Part shown: in pieces, positions 7,601 to 12,010 of the stretch
Layout: every line of letters begins with the position of its first letter
Position numbering within the stretch: the first letter of the stretch is position 1
Origin: JBOGDS01 sp050743075
Lineage (GTDB): Bacteria; Actinomycetota; Actinomycetes; Jiangellales; Jiangellaceae
Assembly: GCA_050743075.1 (NCBI GenBank)
Contig: JBOGDS010000094.1
Coordinates: forward strand, 1-12,528
Length of the DNA stretch: 12,528 nucleotides
Direction: 5' to 3'
Made by a program: the position numbers and the translations under genes
The notes under the pieces: model-generated
What the model was told of the DNA's origin: nothing
The model's input: only the letters and a program-made list of their open reading frames with translations
Database searches by the model: none

Positions 7601-7677
7601 GCGCGTGCCACGTCAACCATCGTGTCACGCGGCGGTGACACGATGGCTGACGTGGCGTCGGCCGTGCGGACCCTCAT
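4654..7677 (-). CDS. LuxR-family transcriptional regulator with AAA ATPase domain (LAL type)
   Basis: A 1007-residue regulator of the LAL class (large ATP-binding LuxR regulators, related to MalT). Near the N-terminus, LVGRAREVQVLTEAL is the usual opening of the AAA_16 domain. The Walker A motif GDAGVGKT is at about 61-68, and the Walker B region VLLVLEDLHWAD at about 161-172. A long helical, tetratricopeptide-like region rich in Ala/Arg/Glu follows (about 400-900). The last 65 residues are a LuxR helix-turn-helix: LTAREREVLALLAEGRTNRQ, then QQLYIAEKTASVHVSNILAKLG. The expected mechanism is ATP- and ligand-dependent DNA binding. Two starts are plausible. ATG 7677 overlaps the stop of the upstream small ORF as ATGA, and the extra codons have G/C third positions. 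ATG 7620 gives 988 residues but sits in a long dyad without a Shine-Dalgarno sequence. The target is unknown; the divergent nitroreductase is a candidate. Confidence 0.88.
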   Translation of the reverse strand: MRVRTADATSAIVSPPRDTMVDVARADFDTPLVGRAREVQVLTEALERAGRGEPGAVLVSGDAGVGKTRLLAEVTDRAARTGATVLVGHCIDVGGVGLPYLPFTEALRPLTVAGGGETPGGWQGVELDAGPAPGGDVSQLQLFDAVAGMLARAGTDSAEPVLLVLEDLHWADQSTRDLLAFLLGRMRAERLLIVGSYRSDDLHRRHPLRPLVAQLVRLPVVERLELRPFDVDEMGHYLAALRGAPVDEVTVRRILDRSEGNAYYAQELLHASGSHDTHLLPAPLADVLLTRLEQLSSTAQLVVRVASVAGRRVSHELLAGATDLAPPDLESTLREAAAHYVLVAENGERYAFRHALLGEAVYGDLLPGERVRLHATYARLIDGSADDRVPLGSAAELAHHRMESHDMPGALTASVRAADEAEKLHAPAEAWRHLELVLQLWDAVDDAEERAGADTVRVGLRAAAMASRAGENSRAAALADAAAARLPPDAEPLRAAAVHHKRALHLLSNDHPEHALAAAEESLHFAARASDKPTAPSAWSAATAARALSALDRQDEARKYAERARAEAIEIGSAGAEADALVSLAFLENREGMTSTGAEMLARARELAQESGDLPTEMRVSYNLAAERYDAGDVDHALRLLDAAVERCLATGLAWSPYGLELQVLQVVARYVAGDWGGSVSAARRAGATGTHRPPDVMAARLTASSLYVAAARGQRAGQATVTQLEKAWHYDPLIAMVAGGCGSELLRWRGDLPAALDLGERALRYVEDAWPHFLGGVWMSAVGLAAAGDLAEHARLIHDDAALEAATEAGARLLAHARTTAKEGSPRGGTLGPEGRAWLLRAEAEHSRVAGAFDVELWRRCVEEFGYGHSYEVARSRWRLAEALLGTDRRDEAAAAAAAAHETAVTLGADPLREAVEALVRRGRLDAGIAGAKPADGAALLTAREREVLALLAEGRTNRQIGQQLYIAEKTASVHVSNILAKLGASGRTEAVTIAHRRGMLDAPVR
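7607..7656 (-). promoter_or_regulatory. 50-bp inverted repeat around the inner ATG of the LAL regulator
   Basis: The arms 7607-7628 and 7635-7656 are 22 bp each, with a 6-base centre (GCGGCG) and one mismatch (7616 against 7647). The inner 12 bp of each arm are perfect: 7617-7628 against 7635-7646. In minus-strand mRNA the single mismatch becomes a G-U pair, so the stem is uninterrupted. The stem contains ATG 7620 and follows ATG 7677 by 21 bases. It could be a translational control hairpin or a regulator-binding palindrome. Confidence 0.7.
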
Positions 7678-7823
7678 GCCGCGCGAGCCGTGAGCGTCGG
7701 CCGGCCCTCCCGGTCGGTGCGGGCGGGGAGGTCGTCGGTCAGCGTGCGGCTTCTGCGGAAGTCCGCGGCGACACGTTCGCGCCGGTAGGCGATCTCGACG
7801 CCGATTGCCGGTAAACCGATCAT
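7674..7823 (-). CDS. Small hypothetical protein coupled to the LAL regulator
   Basis: A 49-residue ORF, not recognised as a member of any family. It begins MIGLPAIGVEIAYRRERVAA and continues as an Arg-rich, probably helical segment ending TLTARAA. There is no signal peptide, cysteine cluster or membrane helix. AGGAG at 7836-7832 (minus strand) lies eight bases before the ATG at 7823, which is ideal; an ATG at 7829 is only two bases away from it and is less likely. Its TGA overlaps the regulator's ATG 7677 in an ATGA arrangement, a classic sign of translational coupling. It could be a real small protein, for example a partner of the regulator, or a leader peptide whose translation controls access to the regulator start and opens the hairpin at 7607-7656. 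Confidence 0.55.
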   Translation of the reverse strand: MIGLPAIGVEIAYRRERVAADFRRSRTLTDDLPARTDREGRPTLTARAA

Positions 7824-7831
7824 GGTCATGG

Positions 7832-7836
7832 CTCCT
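7832..7836 (-). promoter_or_regulatory. Shine-Dalgarno site deciding the small ORF start
   Basis: AGGAG on the minus strand (with TG upstream, giving TGAGGAG) is one of the best ribosome-binding sites in the window. It points to the 49-residue ORF and not to the overlapping out-of-frame ATG at 7839, which would lie upstream of it. Confidence 0.6.
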
Positions 7837-7876
7837 CATTCCTCAACTGGTGTATCTACAGATTCGTGCTGAGGCC

Positions 7877-7888
7877 TGCCGTACGGCA
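7877..7888. promoter_or_regulatory. Perfect 12-bp palindrome in the divergent intergenic region
   Basis: TGCCGTACGGCA is fully self-complementary. It lies between the minus-strand small ORF/LAL regulator (start 7823) and the plus-strand nitroreductase (start 7965). The position suits an operator acting on either promoter, but the binding protein is unknown. Confidence 0.35.
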
Positions 7889-7921
7889 TCGGGTGACCAC
7901 GCATGGTTGGCGGCGGCGGCA

Positions 7922-7960
7922 CCTTAGACGGACGCCGCCTGCCCGGCCGGTCGTCTAAGG
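7922..7960 (+). promoter_or_regulatory. 9-bp inverted repeat covering the nitroreductase ribosome-binding site
   Basis: CCTTAGACG (7922-7930) and CGTCTAAGG (7952-7960) are perfect inverted copies with a 21-base GC-rich spacer. The right arm ends in AAGG, part of the AAGGGG at 7957-7962 just before the ATG at 7965. As RNA the stem would hide the ribosome-binding site; as DNA it could be an operator. Confidence 0.45.
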
Positions 7961-7964
7961 GGTC

Positions 7965-8597
7965 ATGTCTGCGCAGGTCGGCGGGCTCTGGAACCCTTGG
8001 GACGTGGAGTTCTCGCAGGTCGTCCGGCGGCGGCGGATGGTGCGCAACTACGACCCCGACCGGCCGGTACCGGCCGAGATCCGCGACCGGATCCTTGCGA
8101 ACGCTCTGCACGCGCCGAGCGCGGGCTTCTCGCAGGGGTGGGCCTTCCTGGTGCTGGAGGCGCCTGCCGACCGGCGCCGGTTCTGGATCGCGACGACTCC
8201 CGACGGCGCCGACAGCTGGTACGAGTCGATGTCACGGGCTCCGTTGATCGTGGTGGCGCTCTCGCACAAGGAGGCCTACCTGGCCAGGTACGCCGAGCCG
8301 GACAAGGGATGGACCGATCGGTCCGAGGCGCGCTGGCCGGTGCCGTACTGGGACATCGACGCCGGCTTCGCCGCCTTGTTGATGCTGCTGACCGTCGTGG
8401 ACGAGGGGCTCGGCGCCTGCTTCTTCGGCATCCCGCCGGCGCAGGTCGCGTCGTTCCGCCGTGAGTTCGGCGTGCCCGACCCCTACACACCGATCGGCGC
8501 CGTCACCATCGGCTACCGGGCGCCGGACCGCCGGTCGCCGTCGCTGCGCCGCGGCCGCCGCCCCGTGGAGTCCGTCGTGCACCACGGCCACTGGTAA
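7965..8597 (+). CDS. Nitroreductase family protein
   Basis: A 210-residue FMN-dependent oxidoreductase of the nitroreductase fold (PF00881 type), expected to be a cytoplasmic dimer using NAD(P)H; the substrate is unknown. The opening FSQVVRRRRMVRNYDPDRPV (16-35) supplies the basic residues that bind the FMN phosphate. It is followed by ILANALHAPSAGFSQGWAF (43-61), and DAGFAALLMLLTVVDEGLGA with CFFGIP (132-156) is the second conserved block, at the dimer/FMN interface. The length is usual. I chose ATG 7965, next to AAGGGG. A GTG at 8004 (residue 14) would start nearer to the family's common N-terminus but has no Shine-Dalgarno sequence. The gene is transcribed away from the LAL regulator unit. 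It sits where trmD and rplS are usually adjacent, so it is probably part of an acquired block. Confidence 0.88.
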   Translation: MSAQVGGLWNPWDVEFSQVVRRRRMVRNYDPDRPVPAEIRDRILANALHAPSAGFSQGWAFLVLEAPADRRRFWIATTPDGADSWYESMSRAPLIVVALSHKEAYLARYAEPDKGWTDRSEARWPVPYWDIDAGFAALLMLLTVVDEGLGACFFGIPPAQVASFRREFGVPDPYTPIGAVTIGYRAPDRRSPSLRRGRRPVESVVHHGHW

Positions 8598-8617
8598 CCG
8601 CTCACTCACCCATCGAC

Positions 8618-8641
8618 GTGCCGTCCGTGGAGAAACGGCAC
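8618..8641 (+). terminator. Candidate terminator of the nitroreductase gene
   Basis: GTGCCGT (8618-8624) and ACGGCAC (8635-8641) form a perfect 7-bp stem with a 10-base loop, 21 bases after the stop codon. There is no T-tract, so efficiency is uncertain. Confidence 0.45.
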
Positions 8642-8724
8642 CGAGGCTGGCGAACGAAGCTGGGGAACGTGCGGCGCCTGACTCCCGCGCCGAGATCTTG
8701 GACCAGGCCTCGGAGCAGTTTCTC

Positions 8725-8756
8725 CACTCGCAATCGACCGCGATCGACCGCGAGTG
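8725..8756. promoter_or_regulatory. Dyad enclosing a tandem 10-bp repeat, upstream of the rplS promoter
   Basis: CACTCGC (8725-8731) and GCGAGTG (8750-8756) are inverted copies. Between and overlapping them, ATCGACCGCG occurs twice in a row (8733-8752). This layered symmetry just before the rplS promoter suggests a protein-binding site, but no known motif is recognised. Confidence 0.35.
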
Positions 8757-8764
8757 ATCACGGT

Positions 8765-8794
8765 TTCGTCCACGAGCCGACGCTGTGGCACACT
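8765..8794 (+). promoter_or_regulatory. Candidate rplS promoter
   Basis: TTCGTC (8765-8770) and CACACT (8789-8794) are spaced by 18 bases and would start transcription near 8801. The -10 and following bases resemble those of the rpsP promoter candidate: both read ACACTGA at the -10, then share GCTG and CGGCGCG downstream. Confidence 0.4.
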
Positions 8795-8802
8795 GAACCG
8801 CT

Positions 8803-8854
8803 GCCCGGCGCGTTACTCGTGCCCCTGCCACGGGGGGAATGCCGCCCGCCGGGC
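8803..8854 (+). promoter_or_regulatory. Structured rplS leader (nested hairpins)
   Basis: GCCCGGCG (8803-8810) pairs perfectly with CGCCGGGC (8847-8854). Inside it, CCCC (8822-8825) can pair with GGGG (8832-8835). The structure lies within the first 55 bases of the predicted transcript and about 60 bases before the L19 start. L19 leaders are known autoregulatory elements in some other phyla; I do not recognise this as a described class. Confidence 0.4.
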
Positions 8855-8916
8855 GTCCTGACGAACACCCGTTCCGCCGGTGACCCGTGGCGCCAGCGAG
8901 GAAGCGACCCAAGCGC

Positions 8917-9267
8917 ATGCACACCCTCGACACCGTCGACGCCGCCAACCTGCGCGACGACGTCCCGCCATTCCGGGCGGGCGACACGCTGAAGGTCCAC
9001 GTGAAGGTCGTCGAGGGCAGCCGCTCTCGGGTCCAGATCTTCCAGGGCGTCGTGATCCGCCGCCAGGGCTCGGGTGTGCGCGAGTCGTTCACCGTCCGCA
9101 AGGTCAGTTTCGGCGTCGGCGTCGAACGCACGTTCCCGGTGCACACCCCGGTCATCGACAAGATCGAGCTGGTGATGCGCGGCGACGTGCGGCGGGCCAA
9201 GCTCTACTACCTGCGCAGCTTGCGCGGCAAGGCAGCCAAGATCCGCGAGAAGCGCGACGGCACCTGA
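8917..9267 (+). CDS. rplS: 50S ribosomal protein L19
   Basis: A 116-residue L19, located at the 30S-50S interface. The sequence is typical throughout: DVPPFRAGDTLKVHVKVVEG, QIFQGVVIRRQGSGVRESFT, VRKVSFGVGVERTFPVH and GDVRRAKLYYLRSLRGKAAK. I chose the ATG at 8917 because 14 residues before the DVP motif match the family, and GAGGAAG (8898-8904) lies upstream, although with a long 12-base gap. The longer GTG at 8887 adds ten basic residues, which is possible but not needed. In most actinobacteria rplS follows trmD directly; here it is separated by about 4.3 kb and has its own leader. Confidence 0.95.
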   Translation: MHTLDTVDAANLRDDVPPFRAGDTLKVHVKVVEGSRSRVQIFQGVVIRRQGSGVRESFTVRKVSFGVGVERTFPVHTPVIDKIELVMRGDVRRAKLYYLRSLRGKAAKIREKRDGT

Positions 9268-9272
9268 GCGCG

Positions 9273-9286
9273 CCCCTCTCGAGGGG
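9273..9286 (+). promoter_or_regulatory. Small dyad abutting the first signal peptidase start
   Basis: CCCC (9273-9276) and GGGG (9283-9286) flank TCTCGA in the 19-base gap between rplS and the next gene. It could be a weak terminator stem. GAGGGG (9281-9286) lies directly against the ATG at 9287, too close to work as a normal Shine-Dalgarno site. Confidence 0.25.
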
Positions 9287-9919
9287 ATGGCCGCGTCGGG
9301 CCGGGTTCGCCGCATCGCCGGCGTTCCCGGCCCGCGGTCGCTGCGGGTCCTGCTCCTGGTCGCGCTCGCTGCTTTGGTGGTGGTCGCCGCGTACGCCTGG
9401 ATCGGTCGCATCTACACCGTCACGACCGGCTCGATGCGCCCGACCCTCGAACCGGGCGAACGGGTTCTCGTGAGCCGGGTCGGCCGCGACGACGTCCGGC
9501 GCGGTGACGTGGTCGTGGTCGATGTCCGGGGCACATGGGCACGGGCCGGCTCGGATGACGATCCGACCGTCGTCAAGCGGGTCGTCGGCCTGCCGGGCGA
9601 GAGCGTCGCCTGCTGCGACGCGCGCGGCCGGGTGACCGTCGACGGCGAACCGCTCGACGAGGCGTACCTCTCGCCGGGAGGTGTCGGCGCGCCGTTCGAC
9701 ATGGTCGTGCCCGCCGGCAGGCTCTGGCTGCTGGGCGACGACCGGGACAACTCGGTCGACTCGCGCGACCATCTCGGCGCACCAGGCGGCGGCAGCGTGC
9801 AGGTCGAGGCCGTGCAGGGCCGGGTGGTAGCCGTCCTGTGGCCCCGGGGCGCGTCATCGGGCGAGCAGGGTAGCGTCGACGTGCACGGCGCCGCTGCGAA
9901 GGCTGGCGCCGTACCTTGA
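9287..9919 (+). CDS. lepB: Type I signal peptidase (first copy)
   Basis: A 210-residue S26-family signal peptidase that cleaves Sec/Tat signal peptides outside the membrane. One transmembrane helix (about 19-38, rich in Leu, Val and Ala) is followed by the catalytic Ser49 in TTGSMRPTL and the general base Lys97 in VVKRVVGLPGE. RGDVVVVD and GDDRDNSVDSRDH (about 150-162) are the remaining conserved boxes. It is shorter than the second copy because it lacks that copy's loop before the lysine motif. The start is uncertain: the purine-rich GAGGGG touches the ATG directly. It follows rplS by 19 bases and is probably co-transcribed. Multiple signal peptidases in tandem are normal in actinomycetes. 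Confidence 0.92.
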   Translation: MAASGRVRRIAGVPGPRSLRVLLLVALAALVVVAAYAWIGRIYTVTTGSMRPTLEPGERVLVSRVGRDDVRRGDVVVVDVRGTWARAGSDDDPTVVKRVVGLPGESVACCDARGRVTVDGEPLDEAYLSPGGVGAPFDMVVPAGRLWLLGDDRDNSVDSRDHLGAPGGGSVQVEAVQGRVVAVLWPRGASSGEQGSVDVHGAAAKAGAVP

Positions 9920-9958
9920 CCATGGTGGGCCGGTAGCGGCGGCGACAGGGGAGAGCAC

Positions 9959-10663
9959 GTGGCCGAGAAGACCGTCCCCCGCGAGGACGGTGACACCGCC
10001 GAGCCGCGGCGGAGCGGGTTGGCGGCCCTGGTGCGCGAGACGGTCATCGTCGTCGGGCTCTCGCTGGTCATCGCCACGCTGGTGCGGATCGTCCTGGTCC
10101 AGGCGTTCCTGATCCCGTCGCAGTCGATGGAGGACACGCTGCTGATCGGTGACCGGGTCCTCGTTTCCAAGCTCACGACCAGGTTCGGCGAGGTCAGCCG
10201 CGGTGATGTCGTCGTCTTCGCCGATCCGGGTGACTGGTTGTCACCGACTGCCGACGACGGAGATGACGGCCCGGGCGGCCGCCTCCGCGACGCGTTGCAG
10301 TTCGTCGGCGTCCTCCCCGACGACTCGGAAGGTCACCTGATCAAGAGGGTGATCGGCCTCGGCGGCGATACCGTCGAGTGCTGCGACGACGACGGGCGGC
10401 TGAGCGTGAACGGCGTGGCCGTCGACGAGTCGGGCTACCTGCGCATTGGAGACGAGCCGTCGGCGACCCCATTCGCGGTGGAGGTGCCCGAGGGCGACCT
10501 CTTCGTCATGGGCGACCACCGGTCGAACTCGGGCGACTCGCGGGTGAACGGAACCGTTCCCGAGGACCACGTGACCGGTCGCGCCTTCGCCGTGGTGTGG
10601 CCGATCTCCAACTGGGCGTCGCTGTCACGTCCGGACACGTTCGAGGCGGTTCCAGACCCGTAA
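9959..10663 (+). CDS. lepB: Type I signal peptidase (second copy)
   Basis: A 234-residue S26 peptidase. A charged cytoplasmic N-terminus (1-25) leads to one membrane helix (about 28-48). Ser56 in IPSQSMEDTL and Lys129 in HLIKRVIGLGGD form the dyad, and GDHRSNSGDSR (about 185-195) is the last conserved box. The usual GLPGD after the lysine reads GLGGD. An acidic loop (about 90-122, WLSPTADDGDDGPGGRLRD) is typical of the longer actinobacterial form. AGGGGAG (9947-9953) lies five bases before the GTG at 9959. The two copies differ strongly, so this is an old duplication. Confidence 0.94.
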   Translation: MAEKTVPREDGDTAEPRRSGLAALVRETVIVVGLSLVIATLVRIVLVQAFLIPSQSMEDTLLIGDRVLVSKLTTRFGEVSRGDVVVFADPGDWLSPTADDGDDGPGGRLRDALQFVGVLPDDSEGHLIKRVIGLGGDTVECCDDDGRLSVNGVAVDESGYLRIGDEPSATPFAVEVPEGDLFVMGDHRSNSGDSRVNGTVPEDHVTGRAFAVVWPISNWASLSRPDTFEAVPDP

Positions 10664-10686
10664 CGCGCCCCGGATCCACCACCGGC

Positions 10687-10713
10687 GGCGGGTCGGGCCG
10701 TTGGTGACCCGCC
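10687..10713 (+). terminator. Candidate terminator after the second signal peptidase gene
   Basis: GGCGGGTC (10687-10694) and GACCCGCC (10706-10713) form a perfect 8-bp GC-rich stem with an 11-base loop, 24 bases after the stop. It lacks a T-run. It overlaps the -35 candidate of the next gene, so it may instead act as an operator. Confidence 0.5.
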
Positions 10714-10728
10714 ACGTTCTCGTAGGCT
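10701..10728 (+). promoter_or_regulatory. Candidate promoter of the NUDIX-rnhB-DUF2469 operon
   Basis: TTGGTG (10701-10706) and TAGGCT (10723-10728) are spaced by 16 bases, a good match to actinobacterial housekeeping promoters. Transcription would begin close to the ATG at 10739, leaving almost no leader. Confidence 0.45.
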
Positions 10729-10738
10729 CGGAGCTGCC

Positions 10739-11215
10739 ATGACTGTTCCTGTCGTCCGGCCGACGGTCCGGGTCCTGCTCCTCGGCTCGGGCGGCGGTAT
10801 CCCGCGAACGCTGCTGTTCAAGGCCGTTGACGGCTACTGGTTCCCTCCAGGCGGTGGGCTTCGCCCCGGCGAGACGCACGAGCAGGCGGCCAGCCGCGAG
10901 TTGGCCGAGGAGACCGGGCTGACCGACGTCGACCTGTGCGGCCACGTCTGGAACCGGCGACATGTGTTCGACTGGCGCGGCCGGACCCTCGACTGTCGGG
11001 AGCGCTGGTACCTTGCGGCCATCCCGACGGTCGTCGACATCGACACCGCCGGCTTCACTCCGGAAGAGCGGGAGGACCTGGCCGACCACCGGTGGTGGTC
11101 TGTCGACGAGCTGGCGGCGACGACGGAGCCGTTGGTGCCGCGCGCCCTGGCCGACTTGGTCCGCGCCCTGCTCCGTGACGGCGTGCCGGCCGAGCCGGTG
11201 GAGGTAGGGGAGTGA
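10739..11215 (+). CDS. NUDIX hydrolase
   Basis: A 158-residue NUDIX-fold pyrophosphohydrolase, probably acting on a nucleoside diphosphate derivative; the substrate cannot be told from sequence. The Nudix box is intact: the segment starting GGGLRPGETHEQAASRELAE and ending in ETGL fits G-x5-E-x7-REUxEExGU, with Glu45, Arg53, Glu54, Glu57 and Glu58. WFPPGGG precedes it. The C-terminal HRWWSVDEL motif is also common in the family. GGAG (10730-10733) lies five bases before the ATG. The stop overlaps the rnhB start as GTGA. A NUDIX gene between lepB and rnhB is a regular feature of actinomycete genomes. Confidence 0.9.
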   Translation: MTVPVVRPTVRVLLLGSGGGIPRTLLFKAVDGYWFPPGGGLRPGETHEQAASRELAEETGLTDVDLCGHVWNRRHVFDWRGRTLDCRERWYLAAIPTVVDIDTAGFTPEEREDLADHRWWSVDELAATTEPLVPRALADLVRALLRDGVPAEPVEVGE

Positions 11216-12003
11216 TCGCGCGTCGACCCCCGCCGGTCCGTCGAGATGCCGGGCTCTACGGGTACGAACGGGCGCTGACGCGGCTCGGCCTCAGCCCGGT
11301 CGCCGGTGCGGACGAGGCAGGACGGGGTGCCTGCGCAGGGCCGCTGGTCGTCGCGGCGACGGTTCTGCGGGACGGACGGCGTGGCGAGGTGCCCGACCTG
11401 GCCGACTCGAAGCTGTTGACGCCGCTCGTCCGGGAGCGTGTGTACGAGTCCGTCGTGGCCCGGGCAGCGGCCTGGTCGGTCGTCGTCGTGCCATCCGACG
11501 AGGTGGACCGGCGCGGCCTGCACGTCGCCAACGTCGAGGCGATGCGGCGGGCCCTGGCGCGGCTTCCGCTCACGCCTGGTTACGTGCTGACCGACGGCTT
11601 TCCCGTGGCCGGGTTGGGGGTGCCCGGACTGGCGATGTGGAAGGGCGACCAGATGGCGGCCTGCATCGCCGCTGCGTCGGTGATCGCCAAAGTCACCCGG
11701 GACCGGATCATGACCGAGATGCACGACCGCTGGCCCGGGTACGACTTCGCGGCCCACAAGGGCTATGTCACTCCGGAGCATCAGGACGCCCTGAACCGCT
11801 ACGGTCCATCTCCTGTACACCGGCGGTCCTATGTCAACGTCGCGCGCGTCATGCGTGAGAATGGCACCGTCGTCCTGGAGGAGATCGGATCAGCGTCGGA
11901 ACGGCGACGCGCCGAGCGGGGGACGAGCGGGATGCGGAGCGTGACGGGTGAGCGTCGGAACGGCGACGCGCCGGGCCAGGGTCGAGCGGGAAGCGGAGCG
12001 TGA
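11212..12003 (+). CDS. rnhB: Ribonuclease HII with a repeat-derived C-terminal tail
   Basis: A 263-residue RNase HII, which removes ribonucleotides and RNA primers from DNA. The four acidic catalytic residues are visible: Asp34 and Glu35 in GADEAGRGACAGPL, Asp128 in VLTDGF, and Asp164 in VTRDRIM. LADSKLL, AKVTRDR, HKGYVTPEH and GPSPVHRRSYVNV are also typical. The family core ends near residue 226. The last 37 residues (Arg, Gly and Ser rich) are encoded by a 59-bp tandem duplication and have no counterpart in the usual enzyme. Since 59 is not a multiple of three, the two copies are read in different frames. The GTG start overlaps the NUDIX stop. Confidence 0.94.
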   Translation: MIARRPPPVRRDAGLYGYERALTRLGLSPVAGADEAGRGACAGPLVVAATVLRDGRRGEVPDLADSKLLTPLVRERVYESVVARAAAWSVVVVPSDEVDRRGLHVANVEAMRRALARLPLTPGYVLTDGFPVAGLGVPGLAMWKGDQMAACIAAASVIAKVTRDRIMTEMHDRWPGYDFAAHKGYVTPEHQDALNRYGPSPVHRRSYVNVARVMRENGTVVLEEIGSASERRRAERGTSGMRSVTGERRNGDAPGQGRAGSGA

Positions 12004-12009
12004 CAGGTG
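11892..12009 (+). repeat. Tandem duplication, two 59-bp units, over the end of rnhB
   Basis: Unit 1 is 11892-11950 and unit 2 is 11951-12009. The first 23 bases and most of the rest are identical; differences are mainly in the middle. Each unit contains a hairpin, GCGTCG then GAACGG then CGACGC (11893-11910 and 11952-11969), and each ends with a GGAG ribosome-binding site and a GTGAGC start context. The second copy of that start is the DUF2469 start. Confidence 0.85.
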
Positions 12010-12010
12010 A
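11948..12010 (+). other. 20-codon ORF created by the duplication, ending on the DUF2469 start
   Basis: The duplicated GTG (11948), preceded by GCGGAGC, opens a frame of 20 codons (MSVGTATRRARVE and onward, Arg-rich). Its TGA (12008-12010) overlaps the DUF2469 GTG (12007-12009). It is inside rnhB in another frame. It is probably a by-product of the duplication, but it has the geometry of a translational-coupling uORF. Confidence 0.35.

Larger units (their letters stand above)
8598..8916 (+). other. Intergenic region between the nitroreductase gene and rplS
   Basis: About 319 bases with no credible ORF. In order it holds a hairpin after the nitroreductase stop (8618-8641), a dyad around a tandem ATCGACCGCG pair (8725-8756), a promoter-like element (8765-8794) and a structured rplS leader (8803-8854). 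The length is consistent with rplS having its own promoter here and not being transcribed from rpsP. Confidence 0.6.

Noticed and set aside
7643..7693. A 16-codon plus-strand ORF starting MADVASAV, mirroring the regulator's MVDVARAD
   Set aside because: The similarity is the direct result of the inverted repeat at 7607-7656; there is no ribosome-binding site and it is too short to support.
7678..7839. Longer start of the LAL regulator at 7839
   Set aside because: The added 54 residues are Arg/Pro/His-rich and are the out-of-frame reading of the 49-residue ORF, which itself has the ribosome-binding site.
8887..8916. L19 start at GTG 8887
   Set aside because: It adds ten basic residues not found in the usual L19 N-terminus, and the ATG at 8917 gives the normal length. 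It remains possible because the Shine-Dalgarno gap for 8917 is long.
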